Below, in pieces: positions 35,200 through 42,530 of a DNA stretch of 64,000 nucleotides. Both the position numbers and the translations under genes were made by a program. The notes under the pieces were generated by a model. That model made no database searches. It worked only from the letters and a program-made list of their open reading frames with translations, and had not been told where the DNA came from. The stretch is from the NCBI RefSeq assembly GCF_014696715.1, contig NZ_JACJQO010000004.1, forward strand, positions 62,001-126,000. Direction: 5' to 3'. Origin of the DNA: Pseudanabaena sp. FACHB-2040 (GTDB lineage Bacteria > Cyanobacteriota > Cyanobacteriia > Phormidesmidales > Phormidesmidaceae). Position 1 is the stretch's first letter; each line of letters starts with the position of its first letter.

Positions 35200-36306
35200 T
35201 TAAAATGCTCGAATGAACGCGCTCAGCACCGTGCTGGGCTGCATGTTGTTGTGTGCTCCGCTACCCCCTTGAGCTGTGATGGCGATGCCAGTACCTGCAC
35301 CAGCAATCCCGATATTTGAGCGGTTGTTGACCACGCTCATCCCTGTGCCATTCACCTCAGTCAGGTGTAAGGCTTGAGGCCCAAGCCCGTTAAGTCTGAC
35401 AATCTCCTCCCCGACAACGTTGAAATTAGTTCCTTGGTTAAGAACACCCTCACCTGCTACGTGCCTGTGGCCAGGATCGTTCAGTGCGTGAACATGACCG
35501 GGGTCGTTGACGCCATGACTGTGACCAGAGTCTAAGACGCCGTGCCCGTGACTCGGCAACTCAGCAACAGTTAATCGGTGGTTCTCAGCCCCGACCTGCT
35601 GACCCAAGGTGCGGTTAGTCAACCCATCCCCCGCTCCAGAGCCAATAGCACCTCTGCCGCGTAAATCAGGTACTCGGAAGGAGCCCGCCGTGTCCCCAGG
35701 GATATTAAATGCCGTGCCAATAGCGCTAAACAGCAGGGGGTAGGCTGATTGAGCAAACAAGGTACCATCGCATCGCAGCCAGCCGTTCTCAGGGTTCAAC
35801 CTGGCCGACCACTTCACATCCCCCACACTGAATTGGGAGGTAAAGTCTATGGTCTGGGGTCGCACAACCTCGATGAGCTGATAACGTAAATCCTCAAGGT
35901 TAGTGATTGTGCCGCCAGAGGTCGTGTACGCGGCTAAGGGTAAGCAGATAGTAGGTAGGCTGCTGCCTGTGGTTACCGCTCCAGTTTGACTAACAAAGAT
36001 GAAGCCGCTGGAGTTATTGGGTAGATTCAGCGCGCCTGGTGATAGAGAGGTGCGAGCACCTGTAGGCAGCAGGATGGTGGCTCCTGTGAAAGTTACTTGG
36101 AGTCCACTGCCCTGGGTAACCTGGATACGATTACGCCAGCCGTAGAAGCGGGATTTAATCTGACTGGGGTCATCAGATAACCATTCATCTGGAACTTTAT
36201 CGCCGTGCCCATATTCATCACTTCCATCAAGGATGGGTCGGCCCGCAGAGTTGGCCAGGTTCTCGTCCCAGAGGTCGCCCGTCGAAAGGGTAGGTCTTAC
36301 TGCCAT
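35200..36306 (-). CDS. Tail fibre protein with collar domain and HxH tip
   Basis: A 368-residue fibre. The C-terminal half contains the phage tail collar domain: GWLRCDGTLFAQSAYPLLFS, IGTAF, FRVPDLRGRGAIGSG and LGQQVGAE. After it come four HxH motifs in near repeats (SHGHGVLDSGHSHGVNDPGH, then HVH and HRH) and a closing GGSGAHNNMQPSTVLSAFIR. HxH repeats in T4 gp37 coordinate iron along the fibre tip, so a metal-pinned receptor-binding tip is likely. It pairs with the larger fibre at 37317. Confidence 0.85.
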   Translation of the reverse strand: MAVRPTLSTGDLWDENLANSAGRPILDGSDEYGHGDKVPDEWLSDDPSQIKSRFYGWRNRIQVTQGSGLQVTFTGATILLPTGARTSLSPGALNLPNNSSGFIFVSQTGAVTTGSSLPTICLPLAAYTTSGGTITNLEDLRYQLIEVVRPQTIDFTSQFSVGDVKWSARLNPENGWLRCDGTLFAQSAYPLLFSAIGTAFNIPGDTAGSFRVPDLRGRGAIGSGAGDGLTNRTLGQQVGAENHRLTVAELPSHGHGVLDSGHSHGVNDPGHVHALNDPGHRHVAGEGVLNQGTNFNVVGEEIVRLNGLGPQALHLTEVNGTGMSVVNNRSNIGIAGAGTGIAITAQGGSGAHNNMQPSTVLSAFIRAF

Positions 36307-36308
36307 GT

Positions 36309-37046
36309 CTATACCTCAGTGAAGCTTGCGATTAAAGTTGCGGTGATAGGCGTAGCACCCGCCTCGGGCACCGCCTGGATGTAAAGACCCATCACACCTG
36401 CGGCACGGGTGATGTCATAGGTTTGCAGAATACGCCGCCGCCCATTCTGTGTCGTGGTGGATGTATTAGCTGGAGTAAGCTGCTCGTCATTACCTGAGCT
36501 ATTCACCACTCCCAGACGGAATACCCAGTTTTGATAGCCTGCAGTGCTGAACACACTTAACCCTCTGACCAAGATCGCCCCGGCAAACGGCTTAGGGATA
36601 AACAGTGTTCTCTGTGTCGCCTGTACCTCTAGTTGGAGGGCTACACAAGCAGGTTGCTTAATAAGCTGTCCAAGCTGCGGGTCAGAGCCCATTAACTTAG
36701 CTACCCTCAACGCACTCGTATCCAGGTTGGTGCTACTAATGCCTGTCGGAATCAGGCTGCCAAACTGTACAGGGGTTGTGCTGGGTACGATGGCGTAGAA
36801 ATCCAGCAGAGGACTATCCGCCCCAGTCTCGGTGAAGACGAAGTGGTAGGCCACCTGCTGGATATCGGTCGCGGGTAGGCTGATGTTGACTACACCGTTT
36901 GTGATGGTGAAGCTGTAGGGCTCTGTGGTGTATACGCTATCTGGGTTAGTAGTGTCATCGATAACAGGCGCGGGCAGGCTCACCGCCAGAGTTCCACTCA
37001 GCGGCAGTGCTGCGCTATCAGCGATTATTCCAAGGATGCTAGTCAT
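36309..37046 (-). CDS. Phage structural protein, probable fibre or fibre accessory
   Basis: A 245-residue, beta-rich protein without charged clusters (SLPAPVIDDTTNPDSVYTT, YHFVFTETGADSPLLDFYAI). No family is recognised. It lies between the two fibre genes, two bases after the collar-domain gene and overlapping the next gene by eight bases, so it belongs to the same translational unit. A fibre or fibre-assembly role is inferred from position. Confidence 0.5.
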   Translation of the reverse strand: MTSILGIIADSAALPLSGTLAVSLPAPVIDDTTNPDSVYTTEPYSFTITNGVVNISLPATDIQQVAYHFVFTETGADSPLLDFYAIVPSTTPVQFGSLIPTGISSTNLDTSALRVAKLMGSDPQLGQLIKQPACVALQLEVQATQRTLFIPKPFAGAILVRGLSVFSTAGYQNWVFRLGVVNSSGNDEQLTPANTSTTTQNGRRRILQTYDITRAAGVMGLYIQAVPEAGATPITATLIASFTEV

Positions 37047-37314
37047 CTTGTCCTTTTTGCTGTTCTAGTTCCGTATCCGCGAGAATGTACTGGCTCAGCT
37101 TCGCCACGTATTCAGCTCGTGAGGGAAGGTCAGTACCTATCTGGTTGCCATCAATGACGATGCAATGGACTTCCTCAGTCCACCTTTCAAATGTGGCTGT
37201 AGGGTCAAAAACAAATCCCGGCTCTAATTCAAGAAACCGGGGTAGTGTCACACAGTGGATTATGTTTTCGTCGGTAATGGTCACAGTGCCATTACCACAA
37301 GTGAAGCTCTTCAT
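37039..37314 (-). CDS. Small phage protein of the fibre module
   Basis: A 91-residue acidic protein (ERWTEEVHCIVIDGNQIG, AEYVAKLSQYILADTELEQQ). It is unrecognised; the C-terminal helical part resembles small fibre-assembly proteins of contractile-tail phages only in size and place. It sits two bases from the big fibre gene and overlaps the next gene. Confidence 0.5.
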   Translation of the reverse strand: MKSFTCGNGTVTITDENIIHCVTLPRFLELEPGFVFDPTATFERWTEEVHCIVIDGNQIGTDLPSRAEYVAKLSQYILADTELEQQKGQDD

Positions 37315-37316
37315 TT

Positions 37317-39392
37317 TTAGACCTCTACAAATCCCGCAAAAATCTGATACTGAAGCGCCGCCCAGGGTGACATGTTGTTGTGCGCGGTTCCTGAGCCATT
37401 GTTATTTGTTGTTATGCCAGTAATGCTGGAAGCAACGGGCACACCCGCATTAGTACCACCCTGGAAGAGAGATTGAGATCCTGAGCCAGTGTTTACGTTA
37501 GCTAGTAGAAGACCACCAACCCCCTCTGTGTTGGCAGCGGCTGCAACGTGCGTGTGGCCGGGGTCAGTGACTCCGTGGTTGTGGGAGGGCATCTCAGCCG
37601 TCAGGAGCAAATGAGTCTCAGCACCCCCAGTCTGATTGAGGCTTCGAGTTGTGAGCCCGCTATTAGCGCCCGTACCGATGATGGTTCTACCCGCGTAGTT
37701 GGGCAACACAATCCGCCTATTAGCCGTGAAGTCAGCAGCAGCAGACGCGCCATAGGTAGTGTTGGCACCTGCAGATGTTTGAATCACCAGAGGGACACCC
37801 ACAGCCCGCAGTGCCCACAGATGTTCAAAAAGCTGCTGAGTCCATGCTGCAGCAAACCCGGCACCACTGCCGACGTTTCCGATGGAGTCACCCAGCAGTC
37901 TGACCCAGTAAGCTCGAACAGCTCCGTTACCCGCCATCTGAATCTCTTCAAACGCCGCACCTGCTCGGGTAACGATATCGTCAAAGCGAGTCTCTACCGC
38001 CCCAACCCTGCGGCTAAGCCTAAGCAGGTTCACAAAGGTGCTGTTAGGCAGTGTCGAGATGTTGGTGCTGGGCTCGTAGCGCAAGTTTGCCGACGAATAG
38101 ACTAGCACTTGGCCGTTGGTGGGCGTCGTGGTGTGAACGGCAACACCCTGTATTCTGCGGGCATCGCCTACTGTGTTAACTACCCCTGCAGAGCTTCGGG
38201 TTCTGAGTTCGCCGCCCTCCGCATATACAACACACCCACCAGCCGGGTTGGTAGTCGGCAGAGTGGTCGCGTTATTGATGCCTATCATGCCGCCTGAGCC
38301 ACCACCATAGGCCGCAGAGGTGCTGCCTACCTGTAAGCCAGGGCCTGTGAAATAGGCATTCTGCTGAGTTACCAACTGCCCCTGGCTGTCCACCCTTGTG
38401 CGCACAGCACCATCCGAGGCACGCCTAAACTCCATCAGGTTAGCGCCAGTGGCAGAGTTAGCCCGAATTGCCAACCCAGCTTCGGTGTCGTTGCTGAGCC
38501 TGACGGTGAGCCTAGCATCAGCCGCGCTGAAGTCATCCGCCAAGACGAGCGCACCTGTAGCTGTAAGCCGCAGTCTGGCAATACCATCATTTCGCAGATC
38601 GAGCAGAGCACCCGTTGTGCCGCCTTGCGTAGCATCCATAAAGATACCCTTAGCAGCTGTACCTGTGCCCTTCAGGTCGATGCTTAAGGCCGAGGCGTTA
38701 CCATCAGCGGCAGCGGGCTTGACGTGTGAGATTTTGAGTGATCCGTGTCCCTCTTCCATCCCCGTTATCTGCGCGGCAGAGAACTTGGTATTTGAAGAGC
38801 TGGCATTCAGAGCTGCGATGTTGTCGCCCACTGTGGCGTTCTGGATAGCCGCTACAGTGTGGTCACCCGAAGCTGTGCCTGTGTGAACAGAGTTGATTTT
38901 CTGAGCGGTCAGAGTAGAGCTAACACTAATCGTGCCGTTGGACACAAAGCCGTTGTTGACGGTGATGGTGCCTGTGGCTCTGTTGACGGTGAGCGGCGTA
39001 GACATCAGCGCGCCATTATCAGCGTACCGATTGAGTGCTAGGTTGCCTCCTGAGTTACTGCCGGTTTCAGCATCCGCAGACTTTCTGAAACTCCAGCGGA
39101 GGCTACCCGCCGATTCAAAATCAACCCGACCAGCAGTTCCAGCAGCAGTATCTACCTCGATAGCTTGAGAGGTGTTTGTGAATTTGACCGTGCCATTGAA
39201 GGTTTTAGCACCTTGGACTGTCTGGTCGGTGGCTGTGGTTACCAGGCCATCTTTTAAAGCAGCGACAGATACTCTACGGCCCACCCCACCCTGCTCAATC
39301 AGGAGCAGATCGTTATCTGCTGCAACTGTAGCGGGGTCAAGGTCGCCCAGCTTCTTGAGAGTTACGTTATCTCTGGATTTAATTTCAGTCAT
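37317..39392 (-). CDS. Large tail fibre protein with collar-like tip
   Basis: A 691-residue fibre. The long middle is a Gly/Ser/Thr/Asn-rich beta structure with short repeats (TAQKINSVHTGTASGDHTVA, LRLTATGALVLADDF). The C-terminus (about 570-691) has the collar-like fold ending NYAGRTIIGTGANSGLT, GGAETHLLLTAEMPSHNHG, two HxH motifs (HNH, HTH), and AHNNMSPWAALQYQIFAG. The tip is homologous to that of the smaller fibre at 35200, so the two probably share a folding and metal-binding scheme. Receptor binding is the expected role. Confidence 0.8.
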   Translation of the reverse strand: MTEIKSRDNVTLKKLGDLDPATVAADNDLLLIEQGGVGRRVSVAALKDGLVTTATDQTVQGAKTFNGTVKFTNTSQAIEVDTAAGTAGRVDFESAGSLRWSFRKSADAETGSNSGGNLALNRYADNGALMSTPLTVNRATGTITVNNGFVSNGTISVSSTLTAQKINSVHTGTASGDHTVAAIQNATVGDNIAALNASSSNTKFSAAQITGMEEGHGSLKISHVKPAAADGNASALSIDLKGTGTAAKGIFMDATQGGTTGALLDLRNDGIARLRLTATGALVLADDFSAADARLTVRLSNDTEAGLAIRANSATGANLMEFRRASDGAVRTRVDSQGQLVTQQNAYFTGPGLQVGSTSAAYGGGSGGMIGINNATTLPTTNPAGGCVVYAEGGELRTRSSAGVVNTVGDARRIQGVAVHTTTPTNGQVLVYSSANLRYEPSTNISTLPNSTFVNLLRLSRRVGAVETRFDDIVTRAGAAFEEIQMAGNGAVRAYWVRLLGDSIGNVGSGAGFAAAWTQQLFEHLWALRAVGVPLVIQTSAGANTTYGASAAADFTANRRIVLPNYAGRTIIGTGANSGLTTRSLNQTGGAETHLLLTAEMPSHNHGVTDPGHTHVAAAANTEGVGGLLLANVNTGSGSQSLFQGGTNAGVPVASSITGITTNNNGSGTAHNNMSPWAALQYQIFAGFVEV

Positions 39393-39395
39393 GGA

Positions 39396-40046
39396 TTACA
39401 CCTCGATGGCTACGCCTGTGGATGTGCTGATGAGGATGAAAGGAGCTTCTGGGTTACCGGAGGGATACCCTAGAACCTCGTAGAGGATGTTGTACTTGTC
39501 GTCGTAGAGAATTTCGCTGCTACACCAGCAGGGGCCAAACAACTCATTAATGCGCTCTGTGAGTTTGGCCTCGGGCCTGCCGTAGTAAGAGGTAGGCAGG
39601 ATTATGTCGTAGTCCCAAGCAACCAACCCCAGGGGGTCGCCCACTTGGCCTACGCCGATGATGAAGCTTTGGCCTTGTTGGATGACATGGTTGATGCCTA
39701 AGGCAGTGAGTACAAAGCTCAGCACCTGCTGGCTACCCTTGCTAGGCCAGATTAGTGTGTAGGAATTCCGCAGCAGAGTACGTTTTGCGGTCACTGGCCA
39801 AGCTCTATCCCAGTACTCGCCGTGCCACCCGCACAACGGAGCTAGGTAGTCCAGCCAGTCAGCATCGCAGTTATCGGGGTCGAGCTGGCGCGGCAGGTCG
39901 TCAATCTTGGCCTTGGTACCTACTAGCAGGCTGTCTGGATAGTCAGTTAGCCAATCAGCGACCTCGTTGCCGGTGTAGCTATCATTTATCCCGGGCAGGC
40001 GCGACAAAACAGGGCGACCACCCGCCCAAGCACTGTATGTATCCAT
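39396..40046 (-). CDS. Phage tail protein I-like (P2 gpI family)
   Basis: A 216-residue baseplate-periphery protein. The segment LPRQLDPDNCDADWLDYLAP with LCGW and a later aromatic run (WPSKGSQQVLSFVLTALGI) matches the P2 gpI pattern, which links the baseplate wedge to the fibres. It lies directly between baseplate J and the fibre gene, as in P2-like phages. Confidence 0.65.
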   Translation of the reverse strand: MDTYSAWAGGRPVLSRLPGINDSYTGNEVADWLTDYPDSLLVGTKAKIDDLPRQLDPDNCDADWLDYLAPLCGWHGEYWDRAWPVTAKRTLLRNSYTLIWPSKGSQQVLSFVLTALGINHVIQQGQSFIIGVGQVGDPLGLVAWDYDIILPTSYYGRPEAKLTERINELFGPCWCSSEILYDDKYNILYEVLGYPSGNPEAPFILISTSTGVAIEV

Positions 40047-40056
40047 CTAGAGTTTC

Positions 40057-41253
40057 CTAAGCCTGGGGGTCAAAGTCAGAGGGTTCACCCGCGCCTCTGA
40101 GCAGCTGGGTAATGTTGCCGTTCTCATCGACCAGCGACATACTCAGGCTGTATGCCACAGGCAGGGTATAGGCATTTGGCATCGGGATATCGAGGAAGCC
40201 GCTATTTAGCCTCAGCTCATCGATAAACTTCAGCCCGCCCACAAACCTCAATGCGTGGCGCAGTTCCTGTATCAAGAGCGTTTGGCCGGGTTCGTAGGCA
40301 GCGGGGGTGAGATATGCCTGGTAAGCTTCCCAAATTGCTTCAGCTACCACAGTAGGGTCTGCCTCGGGCTGCAGCTTAGCAATTACTTCAGCGTCTACTT
40401 CCAGCAGTTCCATAGGGCTGGTGTACAAGGAGGTACCCAGCATCAGCGTTTGCGACAGGTTGTTAAATACAGAGCCCAAAACAGCTTGGTTAGCGGGTTC
40501 ACCAGTAGCATCTAGGCAAAACACATGGACAGCACCGGGTTGTCTGGTGACCTTATCCGAACCCAGCAGGCCGATAGCTTTAGCCCGACTGCCGCTGCCC
40601 ATAACTGCCTCAGCTGCTTCTCTAAAATCCAGAGCGGAGACCAGATTTCTACGTCTGAGTACAGCCAGCCCGCGTGCGATCGCACTTTCTATTGATTCAG
40701 CAGCCGCGCCGCCCTGTGCTGGTTCTGTGTTAATCACTCCAGCTAGGAATGCCAGGGGCTGAGTTATTTGATTAATCGTGTAGGCAGGGAGATTATAGGT
40801 CGGCCCCTCAGCAGCGGCTGTGGCAGTGACAGTACCCGACGACGCACCCGCAGGGATAGTTAGTAGGGAATCTGTGTAGAAGGAGTATTCACCTGTGTTG
40901 TTTGTGATCTGAAATCCAGCCGGGACTGTGTAGGCCGAACTTCTAGGTGCTGTGAGAGTGAATGTGATTGTGACCTGTGCCTTCTGCCCCAACAGGCGGG
41001 CCGTACCCGTAACCTCTAGGAACTTAAGCACCAGGGCCACGGGCATTTTATTAGCCCGGTAGAGCAGTTCCGCCCCGCTGAAGGCTTGTGCCCTTAGTAG
41101 AACTCCGATCGGCCCACTATCACTGAAGTCGTTGATTTGCCCTTGTGAACGGGTGGCAACCACGTTCTGGGCCTGGAGATACAGGGTCTCCTCTGACCTG
41201 TCATCTAGAGCTGGGATGTAGACCCCAATGCTCTCTGTATTGATATCAGCCAT
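40057..41253 (-). CDS. Baseplate protein J (gpJ/gp6-like wedge)
   Basis: A 398-residue wedge protein. The N-terminal part contains the variable beta domain YTVPAGFQITNNTGEYSFYT, which is typical of baseplate J, then AAEGPTYNLPAYTINQI, RRRNLVSALDFREAAEAVMG and the C-terminal YEPGQTLLIQELRHALRFV. AAGGA lies about ten nt before the ATG. The gap in front of it is filled by a decamer array (41284-41405). Confidence 0.85.
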   Translation of the reverse strand: MADINTESIGVYIPALDDRSEETLYLQAQNVVATRSQGQINDFSDSGPIGVLLRAQAFSGAELLYRANKMPVALVLKFLEVTGTARLLGQKAQVTITFTLTAPRSSAYTVPAGFQITNNTGEYSFYTDSLLTIPAGASSGTVTATAAAEGPTYNLPAYTINQITQPLAFLAGVINTEPAQGGAAAESIESAIARGLAVLRRRNLVSALDFREAAEAVMGSGSRAKAIGLLGSDKVTRQPGAVHVFCLDATGEPANQAVLGSVFNNLSQTLMLGTSLYTSPMELLEVDAEVIAKLQPEADPTVVAEAIWEAYQAYLTPAAYEPGQTLLIQELRHALRFVGGLKFIDELRLNSGFLDIPMPNAYTLPVAYSLSMSLVDENGNITQLLRGAGEPSDFDPQA

Positions 41254-41283
41254 TTAGGTAATCCTTGCTGTGGTTGGGGCTGC

Positions 41284-41405
41284 TCTATTTGATTCAAGTA
41301 GATTCTAAATAAATCTATTTAATTTTAATTAGCTCTATTTAACTTTATTAGGATCAAATAAAATCAAATAGCTTTATCTAGACTCACTTAGCATCTATTA
41401 GGATC
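41284..41405 (-). repeat. Array A: twelve degenerate 10-bp tandem units
   Basis: Read on the plus strand, twelve consecutive 10-mers follow a consensus near TCTATTTAGA. T is invariant at position 1 (12/12), A dominates position 4 (10/12) and T position 6 (11/12). Examples are TCTATTTGAT, TCAAATAGCT and TCTATTAGGA. The array ends TC, seven nt from the stop codon of the baseplate W gene, and starts 30 nt from the start codon of the baseplate J gene. The period is not a multiple of three, so it is not coding. It is strongly A+T-rich and helically phased. Confidence 0.85.
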
Positions 41406-41412
41406 GTAGGGG

Positions 41413-41763
41413 TTAGCCTAGTTGGACTATGATTGGCTCTTGGCTTAGTTCCTGGACTTGCCAGTAGATTTCTAAATAAGCGGCCCCACCGTCTTCTAAT
41501 CGGCTGTTCACAGCGAAGGTGGCCTGAGGTATTTCTCTAGTCAGGCGGCGCTGCACATCAGCTGCGTATGCTGACCAAGACTGCTGTGATTCAAAAAGTG
41601 CACCGGGTATGCCGTAGCCAGGTCTCATCGGGCTCTCCCCTGGTTCCGTCTCCACCATCGAGATGATGTGGGTAGCAATGAGGTCTTCGTCGCTGACGAC
41701 CTTCAGGTTCCCTGTTCGAGAGTCCACTTCAAGGGGGTAAGAAATTCCAGTTAATGCAGCCAT
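41413..41763 (-). CDS. Baseplate protein W (gp25-like)
   Basis: A 116-residue wedge protein of the gp25/gpW family, with the core LEVDSRTGNLKVVSDEDLIA, then ETEPGESPMRPGYGIPG. The MRP-YG motif is diagnostic. Its start overlaps the stop of the spike gene by one base. In contractile systems gp25 seeds sheath polymerisation from the baseplate. Confidence 0.85.
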   Translation of the reverse strand: MAALTGISYPLEVDSRTGNLKVVSDEDLIATHIISMVETEPGESPMRPGYGIPGALFESQQSWSAYAADVQRRLTREIPQATFAVNSRLEDGGAAYLEIYWQVQELSQEPIIVQLG

Positions 41764-42389
41764 TACCAGCCTCTACTAATAGTTGTGTCTCCATCGGAGT
41801 CAACAGACCCAACGGTTGCGATCTGTTTCCCAGCTACACTCAAGCTGCTGGTGCTGAACGCAATACCGCCCGCTAGGTTCATGCTGTTGCCCGCAGCATC
41901 TTGGATAACTACATTGCCATTAGCAGCCAGAGTTATAGATGCTCCTGCGTCGTTCTGAAATGTCAAAGACTTGCCCACCCTAACAATGCGATCGCCCTCA
42001 GTGCGCTCATCCTGCCTGCCGGGTACCTGGCTGTACAAGTCGTCTTGAGCGGAGGACTTAGGCAGCGGTGGGTTGGTGTCGTTTACGACCTGTAAGTACC
42101 ACCCGTTTAGCTCAGCGCCATCGATGCTGAAGACAATAACGGTCTGACCTACAGCAGGTAGCGGCGGGTCAAAACCAGATGCAGACTGCAGGCGTCTGAG
42201 CCAGTCAGTTTGTATCCCCGGTGAGTGAGGCGAGACACACTTAATTCGTCTGCGGTTCTGAGGGTCGTTGTTGTCGCTGACAATAGCCAGGTAGGGGTAG
42301 ACCGCTCGCCCCTCTTGGTCAAGGGCAAGTTGATTCGCCCGCTGGCTCTGGTGGAGCAGCGAAAAGATCTCATCTAGAGGCGTGGACAT
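41763..42389 (-). CDS. Baseplate spike protein V (OB-fold, gp5/gpV-like)
   Basis: A 208-residue spike. The N-terminal OB-fold (YLAIVSDNNDPQNRRRIKCV, SPHSPGIQTDWLRRL, LPAVGQTVIVFSIDGAELNG) is that of gpV/gp5 proteins. It is followed by a beta-helix (LTFQNDAGASITLAANGNVV, IQDAAGNSMNLAGG) that forms the piercing needle. No PAAR gene is seen nearby. It lies between gpW and the hub protein. Confidence 0.8.
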   Translation of the reverse strand: MSTPLDEIFSLLHQSQRANQLALDQEGRAVYPYLAIVSDNNDPQNRRRIKCVSPHSPGIQTDWLRRLQSASGFDPPLPAVGQTVIVFSIDGAELNGWYLQVVNDTNPPLPKSSAQDDLYSQVPGRQDERTEGDRIVRVGKSLTFQNDAGASITLAANGNVVIQDAAGNSMNLAGGIAFSTSSLSVAGKQIATVGSVDSDGDTTISRGW

Positions 42390-42530
42390 GGAAGCCTTGA
42401 TATATAAAGGTTTCAGGCACTCCGCTCAGAATGCGCTGTAGCAAGCTGTAGGTACAGACACACCCGAGAGTTCGTTACCAGCTGTCTGAGGGCAATCTGA
42501 GTGGAGTTAGTTGGTATCCGGTGATACAAA

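Noticed and set aside
38398-38886. 162-codon ORF opposite the large fibre gene
   Set aside because: It is a shadow of a low-complexity coding region; the Ser/Ala-rich translation mirrors the fibre's repeats.
41284-41405. CRISPR array or heptamer STRR
   Set aside because: The units are 10 bp, contiguous and degenerate, without spacers of 30-40 bp; STRR units are 7 bp. Neither class fits.
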